64,000 bases of DNA from Tetradesmus obliquus (taxonomy: Eukaryota; Chlorophyta; Chlorophyceae; Sphaeropleales; Scenedesmaceae): contig CP126197.1 of assembly GCA_030272155.1 (NCBI GenBank), positions 5,200,001 through 5,264,000 on the forward strand, in the 5' to 3' direction. Of this stretch, positions 1 through 11,109 are shown one piece after another (position 1 is the stretch's first letter; every line of letters begins with the position of its first letter). The notes below the pieces were generated by a model that was given only the letters and a program-made list of their open reading frames with translations, had not been told where the DNA came from and searched no databases. Position numbers and translations under genes: made by a program.

Positions 1-202
1 CAGCAGCGCACGCCCGGCCGGCGTGACGTATGCGCGCGTGCCTTCATGCAGCAGCAGCCAGGTGCTGCTGCCGCCGCTGCTGTCATAGCTGGAGCCACTG
101 CCGCCGCTGCTGCTGCTGCCGCTGCTGCTGCTGCTGCTGCTGCCGGCATCGCCATCTGTATCGCTGCTGCCGCTGCTGCTGCTGCCTGAAGCAGCCAGCT
201 GC
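1..202 (-). CDS. possible internal exon of a gene running off the left edge (partial)
   Basis: On the minus strand an open frame runs from an AG acceptor just above position 202 to the window edge. It reads as a Ser/Gly-rich stretch with SSSSGSSDTDGDAG, followed by STWLLLHEGTRAYVTPAGRA, which looks like real protein rather than repeat translation. The other two frames give poly-Ala or Gln/Arg repeats. I recognise no family. The preceding exon was not found with confidence: an open stretch at about 340-500 (minus) ends at a GT, but its phase does not match. It could equally be fortuitous open frame in CAG/CTG repeat DNA. Confidence 0.3.
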
Positions 203-288
203 CTGCAGGGCACAGCACCGTCACAGCACAGTGTGCAGAAGGTGGGGTGAGCAGTTGGAGGGTGCACAGCATGCTGCTGCACAATGCC

Positions 289-325
<37 letters not shown>

Positions 326-2104
326 AGTTACACCAGACAACACGTGCAGCTGTTGCAACTTGTATAGACTCGTGTTCCCAATCCAACACTGGTTCTGCAG
401 TGCCTGGTGCAGGAGGGAGGCAGCACGCGCCAATGTCATTCTCCCGCTCACCAAAGCGCCCACGCAGAAACTCACCGATTCGCAGAGCATGCAGCGAATA
501 AAAACGGCAGCACGACAAGAAGTTTTATCCATGCCTTCTTGGCTGACATGGACTCCCGAACATCACGATAGCCGAAGTGCTGCTCCAGGCAGTACGCGCT
601 TTGCCATGCGAAAGTCGACTGCAGATGTAACACGGTGATTATGGAACGATACTAAAATCACCAATCACAATAGACAACCCCCAGCGAAGTTAAGTAGGCA
701 TGCCATCGACAGTGCCTGTAACACACCATGCACCTACTTGTGTCGTTGCTGGGAGGTCGCTGCATTGCTGTTTAGGCTCGGCAGCCGGCTACCAGTATCG
801 ATATTTCGTTGAAGGTTATGCTGCCGCTGACCTGAGAACGGAGAGTCTGGGTAACCTGGCCCAGTACCATGAGCACTATATTGAGCAGTGTCTGCATCAA
901 GATTACTCATCATCATTACTCATCATCATCATGTTACCCATCAAGATTACTGAAATGATGCTGCTAGTGCTGCTAGTAGCACCAACAGGGGTGAAGCAGC
1001 ATGCACCAGGTGCCATGGTTACAAAACTTCATCATAGGGGCAGAGACATGCAGTGCTTCCCGCCACTGCGCGCTGGACGAAAGGCGGCCTTGCAAGCCTT
1101 CCATCAGAATAGCCCCCAGGGCCATTGCTGGGCATTAACAAAAAGCGCAACATGCTGCGCATACATGCGCCTTGCCCTGTCGCAGACGCCTCCTCTTAAA
1201 GATGCCATGAAAACATGATCAGGCGCTGACATTGGCGTCGCTAAGCATGTATGGTGCATAAGCCAACAATGAGCGGCAACAGCACCAAAGCAGCAAACAG
1301 CCCTAAGCAGCTGCTTACACTGCACTGCAGCCAGACTGCTGACATGCGCACGGCAGCATGCTGCCATGTGTGGTGATGCCGCACCAAACCAGCACAGGTT
1401 TATCAGAACACTGTCAGCGACAACTGCAACAAGGAAAGGAATCAGAATGCTCAAGTTTGTCTCAAGCTTATGCATGCCCTGCAGCAACATCAGTAGCTAC
1501 TACACATGCATGGTATGCTGATGCACGCTTGCAGGGATGCACTACTGCAGGAGCTTATGCAGCTCCCAACTGAGCCCAACAGTGCAAACAAACAAAACAC
1601 TCAACTGCAGCAGTCCTGGACTTGTCAAGATATAATAGGCTGCAGTGTCAGCAGGGCTAAGCAAACTTGGCAGACTGTGAGCCCACCCACTTACAGCCAA
1701 GCAGGTTAGAAAAGCATAACGTCCTGGCACTGCACAGCTTCGCAGCTTGCCAGAAGGCGCTAGTGAAACTCTTCCTGCTGTCTGCATGCCTGAGATCCGA
1801 CCACTACGCCGAGTGCAGCCGTCCAAAGCATATAATACACAACTGCCTCTCGCCTGCGTGCATGCAGTAGATCATCCGCGGCAACAACATGCAGAGCAAA
1901 CAAGGAAAGCAGCATCAACACTCAACAACATAAACCTCAGTAAAAAATGGGACGGGGTGACTGATGGTGGCAGTGCTGCCAGCTGGCAGCACTGCCACCA
2001 TCAGTCACCCCGTCCCATCCCAAATTGAGTTACTAGCCCAGCTGCCCACTGGTTCCTTGAACAGGTCAAACCGCAGCAGGACCCAGCTTCGCCGCGCAGC
2101 GTAG
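203..2104. other. intergenic region and 3' flank of the KEA gene
   Basis: No convincing gene lies here. A CTG array sits at about 291-325. Open frames on both strands overlap each other, lack splice-consistent partners and match no family. TTACA (TGTAA on the minus strand) occurs at about 1020, 1315 and 1690, so the KEA transcript may end in this region. A long perfect palindrome at 1947-2018 lies in the same flank. Confidence 0.6.
1947..2018. repeat. 72-bp perfect palindrome with no spacer
   Basis: The left arm starts ATGGGACGGGGTGACTGATG and the right arm is its exact reverse complement. The centre is CCAG/CTGG. All 36 base pairs match, and the match stops on both sides (A against C at the next pair). 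It lies about 90 bp downstream of the KEA stop, so it would form a very stable hairpin in the KEA 3' UTR if transcribed. No target-site duplication is visible. Other explanations are a fold-back element remnant, a small-RNA hairpin or an assembly or template-switch artefact. Confidence 0.95.
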
Positions 2105-5100
2105 TCATTGCTGCCCTGGCTGCTGCCGCTGCTGCCGTTTGCCCCGGCTTCCGGGCTCCGCTCCAGCGGCATGCACCGACTGCCGTGCCTCCTTATTGAT
2201 TCGCGGTGCCGCTGTCTTCCCGTGTGCTGCCTGTCCATCTAGCATCACCACTGCCCAATCCGGGCTGTGATTGTTGGTTGTCGGCAGCTTGGCGTCACCG
2301 GCCGCCGAGCTGAGGCGTAACCGGGGGCCGGAGATGTACAGCTGATGGTGACCTTCCTTGATGAGAAGGTTGACCGCAGCCAGGATGACAAAGGGCGTTG
2401 TCAGCAGGCTCATCGCAGTCACGCCCAGCAGCAGCATGTACACCTGCAGCAGCAGCAGCAGCAGCACCGCAGCAGCAGCATGGTCAGGGCCTTGGCAGGC
2501 ATACAATGCGCACCCAAGCGCGGAGTTGATATAGCTGCAGCACCAGGCATCTACATTCAAGGAGTGCTATCCTTGCTGCCTGCCAGGGCCACATCACTTT
2601 CTGTGTCAGCAATCAACATGTTGAAGCTGTTATAACGCTGTGACATGACCCACATGTGATGACAGCAGCCGCAGCTGGCTGACCATGGACAGCAGCACCA
2701 GGCTGAACTCCCCAATATCAGCCATGCTCATTAGCCATACCCACCTTATGCATCTTACTACACTACAACTGTCCTATACAGTTGCATAACACGTTATAAC
2801 GCAACTCACCTGTGATGACAGCAGCCGCAGCTGGTTGGCCATGGACAGCAGCACCAGGCTGAACTCCCCAATGTGAGCCATACTGAGTCCCACCGCCAGC
2901 CCCAACCTCAGCGGCACTCCAAACAGCCGCACCACCAGCGTCACCACAGCAGCTTTGACCAATGTAACAACCAGCGTGCCCGCCAGCAGCACCGTCGCAT
3001 GGTGCAGCAGGAACACTGGGCTCATGATCAAGCCCATGCTGGCCACAAAAAGTGCGGTCAGCACATTTTGGATGCTCTCGATGTTGGCGCAGACGCTTTT
3101 AGCCGGCTCTAAGCTTCCAGCTCCTGCATCGCTCACATAGCTGCTACCCGCCTGGCTGTGCTTGTGTTGATTTGAGGCAGCAAACGCGAGGCCGTGCAGG
3201 CTTGCACCGCGCTGCTGCAGCTGCACATGCGGCACATTCAAATGCGGCATCCCTTCACCGCCAAATGATGATGCACTGCCTGGTGGGGGCTTCAGTAGCG
3301 GATCTGCCTCCCCTGCTCGAAAGCTGCTGCTGCCGCCAGCAACACCCCCAGCACCCAAAATGCCTTGATAATATGCTGAGGCGGCACTGACATTTGCAGT
3401 TGCAAGGGGTGACAGGCCGCCTCCATCGCTGTTGTGGTCGTCCCGGGGTGACATGGGCGGGCTCATGCTGCTGCTGGGCAGCAGCAGCCCTGCAGCCACC
3501 AGCTTGCGCTCTGCCACAGACATCATGGCGCCTGCACAGCGCAGCACAGCACAGCACAGCGGAAGATGTGAGACGCAGCACAGCACAGCGCAGCCTGCAA
3601 TGAATGCGCCCAGCTCATCCCACAGCCCCAGCCGATTCACGCTGTACCGACATGTATGGTTCAATATCAGTGGCAGTGCACACACAATCCTCAACCAACA
3701 CACAGTCACCTGCTATGAATGCGCCCAGCTCCTCCGACAGCCCCAGCTGCCCACACAGCCATGAAGCTATAAAGCACAACCCCACCAGCAGTGCCAACAT
3801 CATTAAAACTAACACTTCACATGCAGTCACTACATACCTGCTATGAATGCGCCCAGCTCCTCTCCGACAGCCGCAGCTGCCCGCACAGCCATGCAGAGAT
3901 GAGGCACAGCCCCACCAGCATTGCCAACAGCAAGTGATACTAACACAAGCATGCGCAATCACCTGCTATGAATGCGCCCACCTCCTCGGACAGCCCCAGC
4001 TGCCCGAAAAGCCACGTGGAGATGAGGCACAGCCCCACCAGCAATGTCAACAACAAGTGTGTAACAAAGTGGTACTAACACACGCATGCGCAGTCACCAC
4101 ATACCTGCTATGAATGCGCCCAGCTCCTCTCCGACAGCCCCAGCTATAAAGCACAACCCCACCAGCAGTGCCAACATCATTAAAGCTAACACTTCACATA
4201 CAGTCACCACATACCTGCTATGAATGCGCCCAGCTCCTCTCCGACAGCCCCAGCTGCCCGCACAGCCACGCAGCCATAAAGCACAGCCCCACCTGCAATG
4301 CCAGCAACACATAATACTAACACAAGCATGCGCAATCACCTGCTATGAATGCGCCCAGCTCCTCGGACAGCCCCAGCTGCCCGAAAAGCCACGTGGAGAT
4401 GAGGCACAGCCCCACCAGCAATGTCAACAACAAGTGTGTAACAAAGTGGTACTAACACACGCATGCGCAGTCACCACATACCTGCTATGGATGCGCCCAG
4501 CTCCTCTCCGACAGCCGCAGCTGCCCGCACAGCCACGCAGCCATAAAGCACAGCCCCACCTGCAATGCCAGCAACACATAATACTAACACACGCATGCGC
4601 AGTCACCTGCTATGAATGCGCCCAGCTCCTCAGACAGCCCCAGCTGCCCGCACAGCCACGCTGAGATGAGGCACAGCCCCACCAGGCTCAGCTGCACCAG
4701 CTCCTTGCTGGCGTGCCTGCGGCAGCAACAGCAGCAGCAGCGGCAGCAGCGGCAGCGGCAAGCAAGCAGGCACAACAGGCGAGATAGGTGTGGGCCAGAC
4801 GGCACATCAGCAAGCACTCACGCACGCAAATGTAAAAGGTTACAGGCGCAATGGTATGCAGCTGATGCTTGCAGGATGCGGTACAGCAACACACAGCAGC
4901 CATGAACCACAACAGCTTGACGCATGCCACCCAGCATGCCACAGCTTCCGTCCCTCCCCTGTAACCAGAGGAGTCCCCAGCTCTGCCCTAAATAATCCCT
5001 GGCAACAGCAGCAGCCCTCACCGCAACAGCAGCCGCAGTAGCACCGGCAGTACTGTGCGCGCGGCAGCCACTGCTGCTGCCAGCACCACCAGCAGCTTTG

Positions 5101-7975
5101 CGCACACCCGCAGCAGCAGCAGCGCTGCTCCCAGCAGCGCAGCATCACGCACGCTGTTAGCTGCTGCTACTGCAGAGCCGCCGTCTGCTGCGCTGTCTGA
5201 CAGGATGTCATTTGCCAGTGGGCTGCTGCTGCTGCTGCTGCCTGCGGCTGCGCCAAAAGCTGGCATGAGCGCAAACATGAGGCCCACAGAGCAGTCCTGC
5301 AAAGGCAGCAGCAGCAGTCACAAGCGTAAGTAGGCGTACAAGAGACATGCAGCTGGTGCAATTGAACTATGCACCAACATAAGACCAACGGAGCAGTCCT
5401 GTGAGGGCAGCAGCAACAATCACAACCACCGGAACACGTGCAAGAGATGTGCGCAGCAGGGCCGGTAGTTCTGCAAGCGTAGCAGAGAGGGAGCCGCAGG
5501 CATGCAGTGCAGGAGCACAGCTGGCCACGGCAGCTGTCAAAGGGACAGCGCACATGCACCTGCAATCGAGCTGTCAGGCCTCTCCACCACGACATAGTGA
5601 GGTCAGAAAACAGCGCAATAGCTGCAGCTTACCTCACCTGCCGCATACGCGTATCGGCGGCGATTCGGCAGTACTGTTTGCTTCTCTGCTGCTTGATGCA
5701 GTCTCTGCTGCTGGACGCAAAGCAGTCGATCCACCACAGCAACATGAACGATTTGCTGCTCACCTGCAAGATAAGCGTGCCAATGGTGATCTGGCCGTAC
5801 GCGCTCCCAGTCATGTGGTACGCCTCCAGGCACTTAACCACCACACTGGTGCTGCTCATGCTCAGCAGCGCACCCACAAAGATGCCTTGGGGCACATTTG
5901 ACTTGACTGCAGCCGCCACAAGCCCGCCCAGTAGCATCAGGGCACCTATCTGCAGGCTGCCACCCAGCAGCGCCACAGACCATACTGATTTGAGCTTTGT
6001 GAAGGAGAGCTCGCGCCCCAGGTGGAACAGCAGCAGCTGTACGCCCAGCTGCGCGAGGGACTCCACCTGGCATCAAGCAACGGCAGCAGCAGCAGCAGCA
6101 GCAAGATGAAAGGCAGTGCGAGCGCACACATGATCTTGCAGGACAGGCAGGTACTGCGCCTGTAAGCTGCAAGCATCACCACTGCAGCTGTGACTTGTCG
6201 CTGCCATAAAAGCTACTCTTCGCCGTCCGGCGACCCACAACACATATGCATGCATGCAACTATCCATGCTTGTGCACAGGCCTGCACGCGCAGCCTCCCA
6301 GGCTGCCCATGCCACACATTCAAATCCCCTGCTGCCGACTGTTGCTCAAACCGGCAGCATTTGGTTGCTGTATACTGCTGCTGCTGCTGCTGCTGCTGCC
6401 GGCTCTCACCTGCACCAGCTCCTTGATCAGCTGCAGCCCGCCGGGCCCCACGATGGCGCCCGCCACCAGGTAGCCGTTGATCACGGGCTGCTTGATGCCC
6501 TCAAACAGCATGCCCATCACCTGCAAATGACATACATATTCGACATATAAGTGATGCAGCACATAGCGCATGTGAACAAGCTGGTTGATTAAATGACACC
6601 GGTAGCATACAGCAGTCAGAAGGTGGCAGCTTGTCTTTTAAAATGGCAGCTGCTGCACCAATGAACACACCACTGTTGCTGTCAGCTCCAGCACGCAACC
6701 AACGCCTGGCTGCAGCAGACAGCCGGCTGCAGCAAGGCTCAAGCAGACAACAAACGCACAGCTGCTCACCGCTGCTGAGGCAAAAAGGAATGTCAGGTCC
6801 TGTATGAGTTGCGGGTCCAGCGTAAGTGTCGCCACGCCCTCCTTTGGCGATGACAGCACAAACTCATTATCCTGGCTGTCAATAATCCGGTCGACCCCTA
6901 GCTCAATCTGCTGAGGCACCTCAGCCGCGGCAGGCAGCGATTCACCGCTGGCGCTGCCGCTGGGACTGCTGCCGCTGCTGCTGCTGCTGCCCGAAGCGCC
7001 GTCAGACGCGGCAGCAGCAGTGCCGCTGCTGCTACTGTCGCCCGATGAGCTTGAGCTGCCGCTGCCACTGATGCGCACGACAGTCTCCACTTTGCCCTGC
7101 AAACCCACACACGTAATGTTTGTGAGTCCTAGTCAAAAGGGTGAAAAATGGCGTCACACATTTGCGTGAATTTGCATGGTGTGTCAAAAAGAGCTAGCAA
7201 GGCTTGCACGCTAAACAGATGCCCAGGGGTCATGCTGTCCTGAACCCCACCGCCGCGTCACACGGCAACGTCCCACACACATGCCGCATCAACTGCTGCC
7301 CACTTGACTTGCACAATGAACCAGCAATACCCTCAGCTGCACATGACCTGGTTCTAGACGACAACCAAACCACAACTGCTGTTCAAACGCAACTGCAGCT
7401 GCCACTGCCACTGAGCTGATAGCCTCCGCACGCACCTCATCGCTCGCCACTGTTGCATTGTATGTCTTGCCCTTTTCGCTTTCTGCTTTTGCTGTCTCTT
7501 GGTCAAACTCCTTGGCAAGTGCATGGTCTATGACTTGCGCAATGGTTTGGTCTGGCTTGTCTGAATCTTCGCCACCAAGCGCTTCTAGCTCAGACAGGTC
7601 AGTGCTGTTGCTGCCAGCCTCGGGTGCTGCTGGGGATGCTGCTGCTGCCTGCTTTGCTTCACTGATGACTGGCCCAGCAGCCGAATGGTGCTGTATCTTA
7701 GGTGTTACAACCTGCGGCTGCAGCTCAACAGCTTCGCTGGTAACCACTATGCTGGTCCCACTGCTGTTGCCGCTGCTGCTGCTGCCACTGCTGGCCAAGA
7801 CAGCATGGCCCGGACGATGATGTGTGTGCCTATGCGCTGACGAGGCACCTTGAGGTGAAGCAACGCTGCTGCTATCCTGGCTTGCTGCCCTGGTGACCAG
7901 GCAGAGGCACAGCAGCACCAGCAGTGACGCAAGCGCTGCTGTTTTCCTCCTGCTGCTGCTTCCGGCAGACGTCAT
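2105..7975 (-). CDS. KEA: KEA-type K+/H+ antiporter (CPA2 family, KEA4/5/6-like)
   Basis: It exchanges potassium for protons across an endomembrane. Eight exons join in frame to 908 residues: 7975-7436, 7096-6770, 6520-6410, 6066-5764, 5296-5022, 4716-4607, 3531-2810 and 2443-2105. The start is chosen because it begins a signal peptide (basic RRK, then a Leu-rich core). A Ser/Ala-rich luminal stretch follows, then the CPA2 exchanger domain with GAIVGPGGLQLIKEL, a LSMSSTSVVVKCLE helix, QITIGTLILQDCSVGL, LGLSEELGAFIAG, SMAHIGEFSLVLLSMANQ and YMLLLGVTAMSLLTTPF. There is no TrkA-N/RCK domain and no long chloroplast N-terminal extension, which points to the KEA4/5/6 group (Golgi/TGN in plants) rather than KEA1/2. 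A roughly 100-residue Ser/Pro/Gly-rich insert sits between two helices in exon 7. The intron between exons 6 and 7 holds degenerate copies of exon 6. The gene is head-to-head with RPL31, 542 bp apart. Confidence 0.9.
2653..2726 (-). repeat. copy of the 3' end of KEA exon 7 inside the following intron
   Basis: About 74 bp repeats the exon-7 end at 2811-2884 (encoding IGEFSLVLLSMANQLRLLSS) with only a few substitutions. In the copy the splice donor is lost: the parent has CACAG followed by GTGAG, the copy has CACATGTG. It is a dead partial duplicate between exons 7 and 8. Confidence 0.85.
3590..4606 (-). repeat. tandem array of about eight degenerate copies of KEA exon 6
   Basis: The intron after exon 6 (4716-4607) holds copies of the exon-6 end encoding GQLGLSEELGAFIAG, at about 4482, 4343, 4215, 4105, 3965, 3846, 3715 and 3600. 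Two classes alternate: one with CTCCTCGGACAG or CTCCTCCGACAG (parental frame kept) and one with CTCCTCTCCGACAG (two extra bases). A higher-order period of about 380 bp is clear: the 3960-4110 and 4340-4490 blocks are nearly identical. Copies at 4482-4559 and 4215-4292 are bounded by AG and GT and are each 78 nt long. The other copies lack an AG acceptor directly upstream (ACTGCTG or AATGCTG instead), so they look unspliceable as whole exons. Confidence 0.9.
5375..5430 (-). repeat. copy of the 5' end of KEA exon 5 in the preceding intron
   Basis: The exon-5 start (acceptor near 5297, encoding DCSVGL) is repeated about 105 bp upstream in transcript order. The copy again encodes QDCSVGLM and again has a CAG acceptor (CACAG before GACTGCTCC). 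It is followed by unrelated sequence, so only the acceptor and the first few codons are duplicated. Confidence 0.75.
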
Positions 7976-8517
7976 GGAGATGTTGACAATAATTCCGGCC
8001 TCATGCGTTGCCTAGTTGCTGGTTTGAACACATGGGAGTTGAGCGTATCGATCAACGGTGCTCAGTTGCAGCACAACAGACTTGAACACTGCAAAGATTA
8101 AAAGCATGGAAGGACTTACATTAAGCATAAGGCGCACATACAAACAGCAACCACCGACTTCCTCACCCGGTGTTTAGCGCACCCAGTTTGGATATAGGCC
8201 TGAGGCAGCCTGAGAGTCTCCCTCTTTTTTTGCTGATTCTTCTGACCGTCTTAGCAAAAGTTGCCAAGGTAAAAGAACAGCTGACGCGGGTGTCTGGATA
8301 GCAGGGTGGCGGGCGGCTCTTCTGCTAACGCGGCCGCTGCAGGCAGAAGCAGATGATTATTGAGATAGCATGACCTCAAAGCGATATTTCAGCGTGCCTG
8401 CCGGCTCGCCAGGGCTGCTGTAGCAGGAGTTGGCACTATGGTGGCAGCAGCAGCAGTGGGCCAGCATGTGCTACTGTTGCTGGCCTGGGCTCACCAAGGC
8501 CCGTCTTGATGCTGCAG
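7976..8517. promoter_or_regulatory. bidirectional promoter region between KEA and RPL31
   Basis: 542 bp separate two divergent start codons. It should hold both 5' UTRs and both promoters. No TATA box or named motif could be assigned. A T-rich run lies at about 8224-8232. The sequence CTGCAG directly before the RPL31 ATG leaves open a 5'-UTR intron for RPL31. Confidence 0.6.
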
Positions 8518-9783
8518 ATGGTGAAGGAGCGTCGTTCTAAGGAGGTGGTGACTCGTGAGTACACCATCAACCTCCACAAGAGGCTGCATTCCATCAAGTT
8601 CAAGAGCAAGGCCCCTCGTGCCGTGAAGGAGATCAGGGCCTTCGCGGAGAAGGTGATGGGCACCAAGGACGTGCGTCTGGACGTGGCACTCAACAAGGCA
8701 GTCTGGAGCAAGGGCATCAAGAACGTGCCAAACAAGCTGCGCATCGTCATCAGCAGGAGGCGCAATGACGACGAGGATGCAAAGGTGCGGCTTGCAGATG
8801 GAACGATATTGCAGTGGAGTTTGCTGGGGTGCAGCCTGGGCAGCGGCCTGCAGCAGCTGGAGCCAGCACAGCCTGCGGCAGCCGCGCTGCTGTGCTGCTG
8901 TTGCCGCCGGTGTGGCTGGATGGCGATCTTGCCTACAGCTTGGCAGCAGCGGCCAACACCAGCTTTTAGTCTTGGTGATCAATGGCTCTGGAGCTGGCAG
9001 GCACCAGGGCGTGCCGCAGTGTGGCGTCAGCATCAAGCAGCATAACATAAACAGGTGTACAGCGCAGACCCAGAGTGCTGCTGGCAGATGTGGCGGTCCT
9101 GCTAAGCCAACAAAGAGCAGCGAAGGGCACGTTGTCGCAAGGGCAGCAGCAGCAGCTTGACCGGGAGCAGCCACGGTAGCAGCGCCTGCCACTGGAGCAG
9201 CGCACAGCAGCAGTGCTGGCAGCAGCACCATACCGCCAAGCAGGAGCAGCAGCATCTGTTTGGTTGCGGCAGCAGCAGCAGCAGCAGCAGCAGCGTCAGC
9301 ATGCGGCCATAGCAGTGGGATGCAGAGGGCAGTTTGCAAGACTCTAGCTGTGTGATGCCGGCATGCGCTCGCGGATAGTGTGCAGCAGCGTGTCGATAGT
9401 GTTCAGGGTGTTGGCCGCTGCACCCCTAATGCAGAGCAGCGCGCATGTGAAGCAGCTTGAGCATGCGTCCGGTTTCTGGAATCAGTTGCAGCTCTCCTCA
9501 TTTGCCACTGCTTGCCATACAGACAGCTTGGCTGCAGTAAGCACAAGCGGTGGCAGCACTATCTCAGTTCTGGCTTCAAATCAGCAGCTGCCGAAACAGC
9601 AAGACCCCGCACGACTATTCCTACAAGGGTTTGCTTGCATGAGGCGTGCCACAGGCTGTTGCTGACGTCTGCTGTGCCTGCTGCTGCTGCTGCTGCTTGC
9701 AGGAGGAGATGTACAGCTTTGTGACTGCTGCTCAGGACCAGAGCCTGAAGGGCAAGGGCACAACTGTGGTGCAGGACAGCTGA
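8518..9783 (+). CDS. RPL31: 60S ribosomal protein L31 (eL31)
   Basis: A structural protein of the cytosolic large ribosomal subunit, near the peptide exit tunnel. Two exons, 8518-8784 and 9703-9783, join in phase 0 to 115 residues, close to the family's usual 115-125. The conserved core is plain: [75 protein letters not shown], then [20 protein letters not shown]. The start is the ATG giving [11 protein letters not shown]; an ATG three codons upstream is less family-like. The single intron is 918 bp, larger than the coding sequence, with a CTG array just before its acceptor. A housekeeping gene sharing its upstream region with KEA. Confidence 0.95.
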
Positions 9784-11109
9784 GCAGCTGCTGTTGGTGC
9801 CACTGTAGCGGCGTGACCCGTGGCCAGGCGCCTGCGTGCTGCTGCCTGCTTGCCTGGGGCTTGCTTTGCTGGGCTGCGGCAGGCAGCGCAGGTGGCTGGC
9901 GCAGCACGGCAGCAACCTAGCTGGTGGCAGCTAGGTTCCTGGTAACAAAAAGCAAAAACACATCCATGTTGAGATATATCTTCCATTGGGACATGCCTGT
10001 TGATGCTGTGCGTAGTTAGCAGGCGCTGCAGCAGCACAGTGACCAGGTACAGTCATTGACTGTGCTGGCAGCAGCAGAACAGCAGCAGCAACTGCTGGCA
10101 GCAGTGTACAAGTGGCAGCAGCAAGTATTCCCTGTCGGGCGGTCAGTGTGTGGTGTGCCAGGTCATTGCAAGCTGCTCAGCCGAGCCTGGATTGCTGTCG
10201 CAGCACGTAAGCTCTGCCTGTGTACAGATGTGCCAGCTGAATCTCAGCAGTTTCAGCGTTCGTTCGTGACAATGAAGGCAGCTGCAGATCTAGTCCTGCA
10301 GATGCTGTTGCAAGTGAAGCATGCTTCGGATTCAATGCTCAATTTGGTTTGCATAGACAGTTGCTGGAGCAGCTGCAAACCAATATCGTGAACCACCTAA
10401 TGCATGGCTTGATGGGATGGCAGCTACCGCAGGTGCAGCTGTAGATCAGTCTGGCAGCCTGTCGCTGCAGCCACCCCGCTCTGCACAGCAGCCTAAGCGA
10501 AACAGCATCAAGCTTCAGCAGATTTGCAAAGCCACATCATCTGTGCAGTTTTGCAGCTGGTGGGCCTTCTGATGCAGTGCAAAACAGGGAGTGTGGAGCT
10601 AGCCCTGGCAGGGCTTCTCAAAGCAGCAAGTCAGTGATGCTGCAAGACATCGTCGTGAACACCGCCCGCTTTGCAACAATACTGCAGCACCCGCTTGTAC
10701 AAAAGAACTACTGTTGAAACTTAATTCAGCAGCCATTTGAAGCGTGCGGCATCAAGGATTGTGAAAAGTCGACAAAGCTAAACCCCTGCCAGGCTGGCCG
10801 AGCAGAAGGACGTTGTGATCTGCCTCATTGGCTTCGCAGTTGCGGTCTTAAGCTGTATTTTCGACTTGTTTTATTGTTACCCGTCGCCTGTATCAGCTGA
10901 ATGCCGTTTGAAGGCCGTTGCTTGTGCCATTGTGTTCTGCAAAGTTCTTGACATTCAATTGCAAAATTGTTGACATTTACGCTAGTCCTGTTTTCAGAAT
11001 CTGCATTTAGATTGCCTTTCCAAGAACGAAACTTACTGCCAACCTCTGCCATCTCGCACCCGGACAGCCTGCTGCGCGGAACGTGCTGCTACGAAGCATC
11101 AGCTTTGCA
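9784..11109. other. intergenic region between RPL31 and CDP-DAG synthase
   Basis: About 1.3 kb with no supported gene. It must hold the RPL31 3' UTR and the promoter and 5' UTR of the next gene. Short open frames here are CAG/CTG-rich and match nothing. The 300 bp before the next start are relatively AT-rich (TTGTTTTATTGTTACC, TTGACATTTACGC), which fits a promoter. Confidence 0.55.

Noticed and set aside
30..532. Open frames coding poly-Cys, poly-Ala and poly-Gln at the left edge
   Set aside because: They are translations of CTG/CAG arrays in different frames; only the minus-strand Ser-rich frame with unique C-terminal sequence is kept as a weak exon.
1104..1490. Minus-strand 128-codon open frame with a hydrophobic start
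   Set aside because: No family resemblance, no splice partner, overlapped by open frames on the other strand; Cys/His/Ala-rich composition is typical of non-coding DNA here.
3604..4664. Plus-strand open frames rich in PQLPAQP-like repeats
   Set aside because: They are antisense translations of the KEA exon-6 copy array, not proteins.
3590..4716. Regular repeats with spacers, superficially like a CRISPR array
   Set aside because: The repeats are copies of a eukaryotic exon end, spacers are themselves repeated intron pieces, and the genome is nuclear eukaryotic.
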